Assembly: GCA_024280435.1 (NCBI GenBank)
Contig: JAJRQD010000161.1
Coordinates: forward strand, 1-51,583
Length of the DNA stretch: 51,583 nucleotides
Origin: an archaeon
GTDB lineage: Archaea > Asgardarchaeota > Heimdallarchaeia > Heimdallarchaeales > Kariarchaeaceae
Reading direction: 5' to 3'
Part shown: in pieces, positions 1 through 7,322 of the stretch
Position numbering within the stretch: position 1 is the first letter of the stretch
How the letters are laid out: the number at the start of each line of letters is the position of its first letter
Translations under genes and position numbers: made by a program
Notes under the pieces: model-generated
What the model saw: the letters and a program-made list of their open reading frames with translations, nothing else
What the model was told of the DNA's origin: nothing
Databases searched by the model: none

Positions 1-2
1 CA

Positions 3-212
3 ACCAATCGTTATATTGATGGTGATGAGTTATTACAGAATTACAAACAGCAAAATAATGTGGAAAGAGGATTTAGGTTTTTAAAAGACTCACTATTTTT
101 TGTGGATGGAATATTTTTGAAAAATGAGAAAAGGATCATGGGGTTTCAGCCAGGACCAGAGACCAATGCCCATCTATTAATAAAAATATCCTGCAACAAT
201 TTCTATGATTGA
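3..212 (+). pseudogene. IS1634-type transposase, C-terminal remnant cut by window edge
   Basis: The open frame enters from the left edge and ends in TGA at 210-212. Its translation contains NNVERGFRFLKDSLFF and then VDGIFLKNEKRIM. This matches the conserved C-terminal block of IS1634-family DDE transposases, where a Q/N-x-VERGFRFLKDPxFF stretch carries the last catalytic glutamate. In intact members a hydrophobic stretch and about 80-100 more residues follow the RIM. Here the frame turns into a non-matching tail (GFQPGPETNAHLLIK) and stops, so the copy looks truncated or recombined at its 3' end. Whether the 5' part is intact cannot be seen. Confidence 0.75.
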
Positions 213-434
213 AGGATGAGAATATTGAGAACACCAAAATCAAGAGAGTGAAACCTGAACTGATATGGAATAATTTTGGTATTCAGGTCCAAAATTCCCA
301 AATTTCTTTCGAGGTGGTGTCAGTAGAAATGAGCTTTATCTCTCTTCATTAAAGTTTGGAACAAAGTTCTGTTTGATGAATTTCTCTTTATTGATGTTTG
401 TGTGTTTTGGCCATGAATTATTGATCTTCACAAG
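213..434. other. Non-coding stretch between transposase remnant and helicase gene
   Basis: No gene is recognised here. One plus frame (about 206-352) stays open for roughly 48 codons, but its peptide matches nothing I know and does not continue the transposase. No clear inverted repeat or target duplication marking an insertion-sequence end was seen. Confidence 0.4.
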
Positions 435-2390
435 TCACAACATATTGTGAATTCTGAAAAAATCTCTTGCTTTCAATGATACATATGAGGGGTCTGGAGA
501 GATTATTTCTATTGAATCTCTTATCCATACGGGTAATTTATTCTGAACTGCTGCCTGTCCATATCTGTGATCTATCAGAACAATCAATGCCTTGTCATCC
601 AATCCTCTCACCGGTCTTCCAGCAGCTTGTGCAGCACGGTTAATTGCAGGGGTGGTATATGAGAGAGTTCTTCCCTTTCCAGGAAATTTACTGTTCATAT
701 AATCAATCTGTGCATTAACCCTGACTGTGGGTGGTGGATATGGAATACCTACAATTATCACAGTATTCATCAGATCTCCTGGGAAATCAGCACCCTCACT
801 ACTTCTACCACCAAGTACAGTGCATAGAATTGCACCACCTCTTTTGGATTTTCTCTTGAACCTTTCTATCATAAGATCATTCTCAGCAGATTTCATACCG
901 GGTTTTGCCACGATGATATCCTTGGGTGCATAGTCCTCCAAGCCATTATTTAGAATGTCTTGTAGTAGTTTATAACTTGGTACAAATAATCCCACATTTG
1001 CAGGAGTTTCAGCAGATACTGCACAAATAGCCTTGACAATTTTATTAAACATACTTGGAGTTCTCTGCTTGTATATAGTGGTTAATTCCTTGAGTACCAG
1101 TGTTTTCACATTTTTCTTATCATAAGGACTTGGGAATATATTTGTGGTGTGTTTTAATCTGTTAATTCCTGTAAGCAGGGTGTATGCCAATGGATCGCCC
1201 AGCGTACCTGTGACTGAGATTGAATTCTCCACATTGCTAAGAACGGGATATATACCCTTGGAAGGATCCAGTGAGTTCAGATTGAGTACCACAAAACTAC
1301 CCTTTCCATCCTGAAATCTTTTCTTCTCCATACTGTATGTTAAATCATTGTGTCCTATGCTATCATACCATTTGAAGAAAAATTCTCCAATTCTACCAAG
1401 AGAAGATCTTGGCTCCTTACCATTTTTTGCCAGGGCGAATCTGATTGTTTCACCAAGATCCAGCATATCCCCAAAGAATTCATCATCCAATTCAAGTCCA
1501 CATTCCAATTCCAATTCTTCAAGTATAATTCCCGCATCTACTGCTTTCTCATCATATAATTTCATTTCCTTATCCTTTTTTGAGAGGAAATCAATCACAG
1601 TATCGAAAAATCTCACAAAATCATCTCTACCATGCCTAGATGCCTCTCTAGTGGCTCGGGTCATTGAGAAAGAGGATAGAGTATCAGAGGTCACCCCATT
1701 GACCATATCGGGCAGATTGTGTGCCTCATCAATAATTACAATCAGATCACTTAGCTCACAGTTAATTGTCTCGAGAAATGATTTTCTTATCTCTTGATCA
1801 AATAGGTAGAGATATGAGCAGGCAATAACATCAACAGATGGTAATACCTTTCGAACGGTCTCAGCAGGGCATATCATTGCAGATTGGGATACATCGAATA
1901 TATACTCAGAGGTTGCAGGTTGAGATGATAGATCTCTCAGTACGGGTGCCATTCTTCGATCATCTTTCATATTCACATGATACTCACATTTTTTTGATGT
2001 TTTGAGATGTTTACACATTATCTGAAGTGCTCTGCTACTATTTGAATGCTTTAGCACCATTTTATTCAGACAGAAAGATTCTCTACCCCTCATTGCGATA
2101 CCAGATACGGGTGTTTTCTCAGATATCTTTTGTAGTTCCTCTACCACACGATCCATCTGAGAATGAGTACGTGCAGTATATATTATTTTGTATCCATTTG
2201 CCTTTGCGTAGGGTAGAACAGCTGCAAGATTTACAATTGTCTTACCAATGCCAGTAGAGGCCTCCATTACAAGATGTACCCTCTTTCTTAGAAAGGAATT
2301 TATCACTTTAATCATTCCAATCTGCATCTTACGGGGTTCATATGGAAAATAGTCATTCCAAGTTTTTTCTTGCATGTCTGTTTGGCTCAT
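435..2390 (-). CDS. XPD/Rad3-like superfamily 2 DNA helicase
   Basis: ATP-dependent 5'-3' DNA helicase of the XPD/Rad3/DinG group, expected to act in DNA repair or recombination. Visible motifs are Walker A ASTGIGKT near the N-terminus, the DEAH box VIIDEAHNL, and motif VI QAAGRPVRG near the C-terminus. Between motifs I and II lie four cysteines (in GRESFC, IMCKHL, KKCEYH and MICPAE) spaced like the 4Fe-4S ligands of XPD. I chose the ATG at 2390 (MSQTDMQEK). A longer frame to 2435 would need a TTG and adds a poorly convincing 15-residue leader. The dUTPase gene lies 112 bp upstream on the same strand. The family is secure; whether it is a strict XPD orthologue is not. Confidence 0.93.
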   Translation of the reverse strand: MSQTDMQEKTWNDYFPYEPRKMQIGMIKVINSFLRKRVHLVMEASTGIGKTIVNLAAVLPYAKANGYKIIYTARTHSQMDRVVEELQKISEKTPVSGIAMRGRESFCLNKMVLKHSNSSRALQIMCKHLKTSKKCEYHVNMKDDRRMAPVLRDLSSQPATSEYIFDVSQSAMICPAETVRKVLPSVDVIACSYLYLFDQEIRKSFLETINCELSDLIVIIDEAHNLPDMVNGVTSDTLSSFSMTRATREASRHGRDDFVRFFDTVIDFLSKKDKEMKLYDEKAVDAGIILEELELECGLELDDEFFGDMLDLGETIRFALAKNGKEPRSSLGRIGEFFFKWYDSIGHNDLTYSMEKKRFQDGKGSFVVLNLNSLDPSKGIYPVLSNVENSISVTGTLGDPLAYTLLTGINRLKHTTNIFPSPYDKKNVKTLVLKELTTIYKQRTPSMFNKIVKAICAVSAETPANVGLFVPSYKLLQDILNNGLEDYAPKDIIVAKPGMKSAENDLMIERFKRKSKRGGAILCTVLGGRSSEGADFPGDLMNTVIIVGIPYPPPTVRVNAQIDYMNSKFPGKGRTLSYTTPAINRAAQAAGRPVRGLDDKALIVLIDHRYGQAAVQNKLPVWIRDSIEIISPDPSYVSLKARDFFRIHNML

Positions 2391-2502
2391 TTTTTTAATC
2401 ACCTGTCTGAAGAAAAAACTTGCTATCACACTCAATTTTTTCTAATAAGTTTTATTGATCTAAATCTGATTTAAACTTAGAGGAGACCAGTTTAAAAGTG
2501 AA

Positions 2503-2934
2503 TTACCGGATACCGGTTGATCCGAAACCTCCCTCTCCTCTTGAGGTGTCATCAAGATCTGAAACCAGTTGAAATTCAATTTCCGGTACCTCTCTGATTG
2601 CCATCTGGGCAATTCTATCACCTTTGTTTATCTCAAATTCCTTATCACCAAAATTTGCCAGAATTACCTTGACCTCCCCTCTATATCCAGAGTCAATAGT
2701 TCCGGGTGAATTCAATACTGCAATACCATGTTTTGCAGCTAGACCAGACCTTGGTCTTACCAGTGCCTCATATCCCTCGGGTACTGCCATGGCAAATCCA
2801 GTGGGTATCATCATTACTTTACCAATTGGAATTTTCATCGATACATTAGATCTTATATCTGCACAGGCATCACCCACATGGGCAAATGAAGGTGCTTGTA
2901 CTTCTTTATCCAGTAACTTGATATTAACATTCAT
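2503..2934 (-). CDS. dut: dUTP diphosphatase (dUTPase)
   Basis: Hydrolyses dUTP to dUMP and pyrophosphate, keeping uracil out of DNA and supplying dUMP for thymidylate synthesis. All five trimeric-dUTPase motifs are present in order: DACADIRS (motif 1), [12 protein letters not shown] (2), [16 protein letters not shown] (3), GDRIAQMAI (4) and [10 protein letters not shown] (5) at the C-terminus. The 143-residue length is normal for the family. The start is an ATG at 2934. It lies between the metal-uptake operon and the helicase, all on the minus strand, with separating gaps of 67 and 112 bp, so it may have its own promoter. Confidence 0.96.
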   Translation of the reverse strand: MNVNIKLLDKEVQAPSFAHVGDACADIRSNVSMKIPIGKVMMIPTGFAMAVPEGYEALVRPRSGLAAKHGIAVLNSPGTIDSGYRGEVKVILANFGDKEFEINKGDRIAQMAIREVPEIEFQLVSDLDDTSRGEGGFGSTGIR

Positions 2935-3001
2935 TATTCACTATTCTCCGATGTTTTTTCAATATTAGTAATATCTCATTTGTTTATAAACAAAAATTCA
3001 T

Positions 3002-3451
3002 TCAATGATAATCGTGGTGAGGAATTTCAAAATTATGTGGACAGGCAACTGGTTTACCCATCTTATCACATAGACGCTCCACAAAGTTATAAGAGACATA
3101 TAATAATAGATTGAATGCCTCTTTCTCAGCAGTCTTGAGGTCCATCTTCAATTCATCAAAACAGTAGGTCTCAAGTATTTTGAAGCGATGCTCAAGCTCT
3201 TTAAGTACTTTTTTTCCATGATCCGTGAGTGTAAATCCTTTTCTTTCCAATTTACTTAATATACCCTTCTCCATCAATTTTGATAGAATAGCATGTGCTC
3301 TCTGTCTTGTTATAGGGCCCACATCAGCTCGGGTATATAGTTTAGCAAGTTGTGTTGCACCTAGAAAAATCAATTCCTTATTATTTTTCTGATTATGGAA
3401 GATAAGCATGATCTCCTTCTCCACAGGGGTAAGATCTAGATTTATTATCAA
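3002..3451 (-). CDS. DtxR/MntR-like transcriptional regulator with degenerate metal site
   Basis: Last gene of the metal-uptake operon, probably its regulator. The N-terminal 80 residues form a winged helix (recognition region PITRQRAHAILSKLMEKG, wing KLERKGFTLTDHGKK). The second part matches the DtxR dimerisation domain and ends in CPHNFEIP, the counterpart of the usual CPHGNPIP. The block corresponding to DtxR EACRWEH reads EAFNLLL here, so the primary ligand positions Cys102, Glu105 and His106 become Phe113, Leu116 and Leu117. A Cys/His-rich tail (CPH then HHDYH) remains and could bind metal instead. The start is a TTG at 3451 overlapping the upstream permease stop as TTGA; an in-frame stop lies two codons upstream, so no longer start exists. 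Confidence 0.85.
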   Translation of the reverse strand: MIINLDLTPVEKEIMLIFHNQKNNKELIFLGATQLAKLYTRADVGPITRQRAHAILSKLMEKGILSKLERKGFTLTDHGKKVLKELEHRFKILETYCFDELKMDLKTAEKEAFNLLLYVSYNFVERLCDKMGKPVACPHNFEIPHHDYH

Positions 3452-4293
3452 TTTTTACCACTCCTTGTAAATATCGTCACAATCATGAATATTAATCCCG
3501 CAACAATTGTAATCACACTAGAGATCTCCACACTACCAAGATTCCATGCAATAAAAAAGCCTAGTAATCCACTGATAATTGCAATAACTATTGATAATGC
3601 AATCATCTTTCTCAATTCTTTGGTCAGCATAAATGCAGTTGCGGGTGGAATCACCATCAATCCAACTGCAATAACCACACCTGCAACTGAGAAGGTGGTG
3701 ACTATGGTTATGCTTACAATAAACATAAAGCTTAGATTGATAAAAGTGGGATTGAAACCTAGTATATGTGCATATTCACTATCAATTGCTGTTATCTTCA
3801 ATTCCTTGTAAAATATACCAATGTAGATAATATTTATTAGTAGTACCAATATGGTGATCCATAACAATTTGGGTCCCAGATCATAGCCTGCAATGATAAA
3901 ACGATCGAAGGGAATGAGTGCAATATTACCAGTGATGGCAGCCTTTGCACTGAGTGTGGTGTTGGCAGCATATTTTGCAATCATAATCAATCCTAGTGAG
4001 AATACAAATAGATATATAATTCCAAGAGCTGCATCCTGTTTGATAAATCTGGATTTTGTTAGAAATTCAACCAAAGAGACAATTATCACACCGGTCAATG
4101 CAGCACCCACTGGTAGGAATGGAGAATTTAGATCCCTGGTGAATAGAAATGTAATAACAATTCCAAGTAGAATAGAATGTGATAGTGCAAAAGCAGTCAA
4201 TGAACCACCTCTGAGTATAAGAAAAGTACCAACCAGACTGCTGACAATAGATATCATTACAGATAGGAGTAGCAGATCAAAATATACATTCAT
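3448..4293 (-). CDS. Metal ABC transporter permease (ABC-3 family)
   Basis: Integral membrane subunit of a ZnuABC/MntABC-type importer for Zn2+, Mn2+ or Fe2+. The 281 residues contain about eight to nine hydrophobic helices. It carries the family signature region GVVIAVGLMVIPPATAFMLTKELRKM near residues 205-230, which contacts the ATPase. Its ATG at 4293 directly abuts the stop codon of the other permease, and its TGA overlaps the regulator start by four bases, so the genes are translationally coupled. Two different ABC-3 permeases in one operon suggest a heterodimeric membrane domain, as in some MntCD-type systems. The transported metal cannot be read from the sequence. Confidence 0.93.
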   Translation of the reverse strand: MNVYFDLLLLSVMISIVSSLVGTFLILRGGSLTAFALSHSILLGIVITFLFTRDLNSPFLPVGAALTGVIIVSLVEFLTKSRFIKQDAALGIIYLFVFSLGLIMIAKYAANTTLSAKAAITGNIALIPFDRFIIAGYDLGPKLLWITILVLLINIIYIGIFYKELKITAIDSEYAHILGFNPTFINLSFMFIVSITIVTTFSVAGVVIAVGLMVIPPATAFMLTKELRKMIALSIVIAIISGLLGFFIAWNLGSVEISSVITIVAGLIFMIVTIFTRSGKN

Positions 4294-5421
4294 CTATTCA
4301 TTCCTCCTCTCAGATTTGAATTTCTCAGTTTCCTGAATACCTTTGTAGGTGAGTGCACATTTACTACCAGATAGTTTTTTACAGAAACCACATTGTATCA
4401 GCTTATCAAGAATGAGCTCTGATAATTCTGGATAATGCTCTCTGTCAAATTCCAGTATAGTCATTGCATCACTCTGGAATAAACCGGTGGTGGTGGTGAT
4501 GAATTCACTTAGTAGCTCATCATGATCCACATTTCTGTGGAAGATATTGCGATGTATCCAATTTTGGAAAATACCAGATTTTGTACCGAATAATAATGAG
4601 AAGCCAACAAATAATGTGAGATATACTATAATTATTGGGCCAGGTGGAAGATCAAATGATTGTGAAGAACTTATTGCACCAGCCACCCCAATCATCGCAG
4701 AGATTATTCCCGATAATATTATCATCTTAGCAAATTTATCAGTCCACTGTCTTGCAGCAACAGCAGGTGCCACTAGCATTCCAGATATCAGTACAACTCC
4801 TATCATCTCAATTGCAAGCACAACTGATAATGTTATCAGAACCATCAATAGTAGCTCAAGAAATTTAACATTTATTCCAAGTACAATTGCATGTTCCCTA
4901 TTGAACAGATATATCTTGAATTCCTTATAAAATAACAATACAGGTAGAAGTACAATCACAGATAGAAATAATATTGATTTGAGATCACTTAGCAGAAGAA
5001 ATGCAATATTACCAAAGATGTAATGTTCCAATCCTGCCTGTGCAGATAATGACAGGTTCTGGATATATGTCAGCATAGCAATACCAATGGCAAAGAAGAA
5101 TGATAGAACCACTGCAATAGAGGTATCCTCCTTTAGTCTAGTCCATTTGGATATTAACATGATTGATACTATTGCCATGAATGAGGTGATCAATGCACCA
5201 GTGATCATATACAGACGGTTTTTCTCAAGTACGATAAAGAAGCCAATAGCAATACCGGGTAAACTTGCATGGGCCAGTGCATCGCCAATGACACTTCTCT
5301 TCTGTAACACAAACAGCACACTCAGAACTCCTGTAACAAAGCCAATCACTATGGCCCCGATTGATACCACAGCAAGTGTGTAGCCGATACCAAGATTAGA
5401 CAACAATTCCCATATACTCAT
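4294..5421 (-). CDS. Metal ABC transporter permease (ABC-3) with C-terminal winged-helix-like extension
   Basis: Second permease of the metal importer. Residues 1-275 are a typical ABC-3 membrane domain (GDALAHASLPGIAIGF near the N-terminus, MIGVVLISGMLVAPAVAAR in the coupling region). It is longer than usual: about 90 extra cytoplasmic residues follow. The end of this extension (ELILDKLIQCGFCKKL, then CALTYKGIQETEKF) reads like a winged-helix domain of the kind found in DtxR-type repressors. Similar permease-repressor fusions are known in bacteria, where the domain may report metal status to the transporter. Start ATG at 5421, five bases after the ATPase stop. Confidence 0.9.
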   Translation of the reverse strand: MSIWELLSNLGIGYTLAVVSIGAIVIGFVTGVLSVLFVLQKRSVIGDALAHASLPGIAIGFFIVLEKNRLYMITGALITSFMAIVSIMLISKWTRLKEDTSIAVVLSFFFAIGIAMLTYIQNLSLSAQAGLEHYIFGNIAFLLLSDLKSILFLSVIVLLPVLLFYKEFKIYLFNREHAIVLGINVKFLELLLMVLITLSVVLAIEMIGVVLISGMLVAPAVAARQWTDKFAKMIILSGIISAMIGVAGAISSSQSFDLPPGPIIIVYLTLFVGFSLLFGTKSGIFQNWIHRNIFHRNVDHDELLSEFITTTTGLFQSDAMTILEFDREHYPELSELILDKLIQCGFCKKLSGSKCALTYKGIQETEKFKSERRNE

Positions 5422-5426
5422 CTATT

Positions 5427-6161
5427 TCACCTGTGTGGCATATGCATCAGACCACCATATGCAGCCTGCATATTCTCTGCAGTCAATACCTCAGAGGGGG
5501 TACCAAATGCAATTTTCTGGGTATTGATAAGCATGATATAGTCAAAATACGCCTTCAGAGTATCTAATTCATGTGTGACCACAATGATGGTCTTGTTGTT
5601 ATCTTTGAGTTCTTTCAACAGATCAAGGGTTACCTGTTCTGTTTTTGAGTCCACACCACCGAATGGTTCATCAAGAAAGTATATATCTGCCTGCTGGATA
5701 TATGCTCTTGCAAGAAAAACACGCTGTTTCTGACCACCAGATAACTCACCAATCTGTCGGTGAGAATATTCCGCCATACCAAATTTCTTCAGTGCATTCA
5801 TTGCAAGTTCTCGTTCATTCTTTCCAGGACGTTTGAACCATCCAAGATGACCATATCGGCCCATCATCACCACATCAATCACATTGGTTGGGAAATCAAA
5901 ATCAATTGATGATCTCTGTGGCATGTATGCAATATATTTGTGTTTATCCCTCAACTTATGATGTGGCGTTCCCATTATCTCAATCTCACCATTTTTTACC
6001 TTTATGAGATTGAGTATACTTTTCAGTAATGTGCTCTTTCCCGCACCATTTGGACCAATTATAGCAACCATAGTACCCTCGGGCACTTCAAAATTAATAT
6101 CCCACAATGCGGGTATTTGATGATAGAGAATACTGAGATTTGATACTTTTACTGCACTCAA
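5427..6161 (-). CDS. Metal ABC transporter ATP-binding protein
   Basis: ATPase subunit energising the metal importer. It shows Walker A GPNGAGKST, the Q-loop in YMPQRSSID, signature LSGGQKQR, Walker B IYFLDEPF and the H-loop VVTHE, all as expected for the ZnuC/MntA group. An ATG at 6224 exists in frame but would overlap the binding-protein gene by 67 bp and add residues not found in the family. A TTG at 6161 overlaps the upstream stop codon as TTGA, exactly as at the regulator gene, and places the first strand (VSNLSILYHQ) at the usual distance. I therefore prefer 6161, giving 244 residues. Confidence 0.92.
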   Translation of the reverse strand: MSAVKVSNLSILYHQIPALWDINFEVPEGTMVAIIGPNGAGKSTLLKSILNLIKVKNGEIEIMGTPHHKLRDKHKYIAYMPQRSSIDFDFPTNVIDVVMMGRYGHLGWFKRPGKNERELAMNALKKFGMAEYSHRQIGELSGGQKQRVFLARAYIQQADIYFLDEPFGGVDSKTEQVTLDLLKELKDNNKTIIVVTHELDTLKAYFDYIMLINTQKIAFGTPSEVLTAENMQAAYGGLMHMPHR

Positions 6162-7186
6162 TACAGGGCACCTTCTTTTTTCCGCTTTACCACTGCGATC
6201 ATGGATATACCCAATAGTATCCATAAAAATGATACCGGTGCTTCTTGCTGTACTGGAGGATTAAGAATGCCATCTACAATCAAATTGACATTTGCACTCA
6301 TCATTCCAATATAAGTTGATGAATTGCCATCTCCTACTGATCCTGTGAATAGAACACCACCATTTTTAACAGTCCATCCAATTGCCTGTGTTGCATCAAT
6401 CACTGCCTGTGCTTGAGTATCTGGGACTGTGGATTCTAGAAAAATCACAGAAATCCTGTTTGTCCTGAGATAACTTGCCATATCGTCAATCTCTGCAATA
6501 CCAGCCTCATCATTGGTACTTATACCAGCCAGTGATTTTGTCTGAAATTCATATTGGTTTGCAAAATATTCAAATGATGCATGTTGTGTCACAAGAAATT
6601 TTGAATTAACATCTAGTTCATTCACACGTTCTGTGATCCATTCATCCAATGTGATCAGACGGTTCATAAAATCCACTGAGTTGCGGGTGTAAGCGTCAAT
6701 ATTATCAGGATCTATGGCAGTCATCACATCTCTTATCATAACTACGGGGTACTCAATTATTGTGGGGTCCAGCCAGAAGTGTGGATCCACAATACCATCT
6801 TCAGTCTTCAATAATTTATCATTTGGAATTGATTTAATAAGTGAAAAAGCTTTTTTATCATCCTCCATCGCGATTAATGTCTTATCAAGACCTTCCTCAA
6901 CTCCACCACCAAGAAAGAATACAATATCTGCATTCTCAAGAGCACTAGAATCCTCTGCTGAAGCCTGATAATCATGTACATCCACACCTTTGTTTATCAG
7001 AGTGTAGATATTGAAATTACCACCTATGACATTCTCCACCAGATCTGCCACAACAGTGGTTGTTACCACAATCTCCGGGGATTGTGCCATTGGAACTTGT
7101 ACCATTGGAACTTGGGATTGCACCATTGGAACTTGAGAGATAAATAATATAATCATCAAAATTCCACTGTATCTATTGAATTTCAT
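6158..7186 (-). CDS. Metal-binding ABC transporter substrate-binding protein (ZnuA/TroA-like), membrane-anchored
   Basis: First gene of the metal operon; captures the metal outside the cell and delivers it to the permeases. Residues 1-23 are a signal peptide. Ligand candidates typical of cluster A-I proteins are seen: His in VDVHDYQAS, His in DPHFWLDP, His in VTQHASFEYF, and an acidic residue in the C-lobe near ESTVPD. The end APVSFLWILLGISMIAVVKRKKEG is a C-terminal transmembrane anchor with a basic tail, the archaeal alternative to a lipid anchor. Just after the signal peptide lie three in-frame VPM repeats. Start ATG at 7186, about 26 bases from the TATA centre, so the message is probably leaderless. 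Confidence 0.93.
   Translation of the reverse strand: MKFNRYSGILMIILFISQVPMVQSQVPMVQVPMAQSPEIVVTTTVVADLVENVIGGNFNIYTLINKGVDVHDYQASAEDSSALENADIVFFLGGGVEEGLDKTLIAMEDDKKAFSLIKSIPNDKLLKTEDGIVDPHFWLDPTIIEYPVVMIRDVMTAIDPDNIDAYTRNSVDFMNRLITLDEWITERVNELDVNSKFLVTQHASFEYFANQYEFQTKSLAGISTNDEAGIAEIDDMASYLRTNRISVIFLESTVPDTQAQAVIDATQAIGWTVKNGGVLFTGSVGDGNSSTYIGMMSANVNLIVDGILNPPVQQEAPVSFLWILLGISMIAVVKRKKEGALY
7087..7135 (-). repeat. Three 13-bp repeats coding for VPM units in the binding protein
   Basis: The plus-strand sequence CCATTGGAACTTG occurs at 7087-7099, 7102-7114 and 7123-7135. The spacings of 15 and 21 bases are multiples of three, so copy number can change without frameshift. The repeats encode the linker between signal peptide and mature domain. 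Confidence 0.85.
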
Positions 7187-7199
7187 ATAAATTGATAAG

Positions 7200-7240
7200 T
7201 GTCAACAGTATATATACTTTTGTAAACATGTATGTTGACA
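7200..7240 (-). promoter_or_regulatory. Promoter and putative operator of the metal-uptake operon
   Basis: On the minus strand a TATA box (GTATATATAC, 7208-7217) is centred about 26 bases before the binding-protein ATG. A perfect inverted repeat, TGTCAACA at 7200-7207 and TGTTGACA at 7233-7240 (plus strand), flanks it. The upstream arm is also part of an imperfect 18-bp palindrome, GTAAACATGTATGTTGAC (7222-7239), matching at 14 of 18 positions. A dimeric regulator bound here would cover the TBP/TFB site. That the operon's own DtxR-like protein binds it is inference. Confidence 0.65.
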
Positions 7241-7290
7241 TGCAAATACTTCTTCAAAATCAATCAGTCTTGTGAACAAGATAGAGAATC

Positions 7291-7298
7291 TATAATAA
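7291..7298 (+). promoter_or_regulatory. TATA box of the membrane/HEAT gene
   Basis: TATAATAA lies about 28 bases before the ATG at 7323, the normal archaeal distance for a leaderless or nearly leaderless transcript. It is divergent from the metal-operon promoter. Confidence 0.5.
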
Positions 7299-7322
7299 AG
7301 ATCACAAATTACATAATTAATA

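Noticed and set aside
1348-1797. Long plus-strand open frame inside the helicase gene.
   Set aside because: It lies entirely antisense to a gene with complete helicase motifs, and its peptide is low-complexity and Ser-rich, as expected of a shadow frame.
2981-2992. Perfect palindrome TGTTTATAAACA between the regulator and dUTPase genes, possibly an operator.
   Set aside because: It contains TTTATAAA and lies about 50 bases before the dUTPase start, so it may be just a TATA-like element; only one copy seen.
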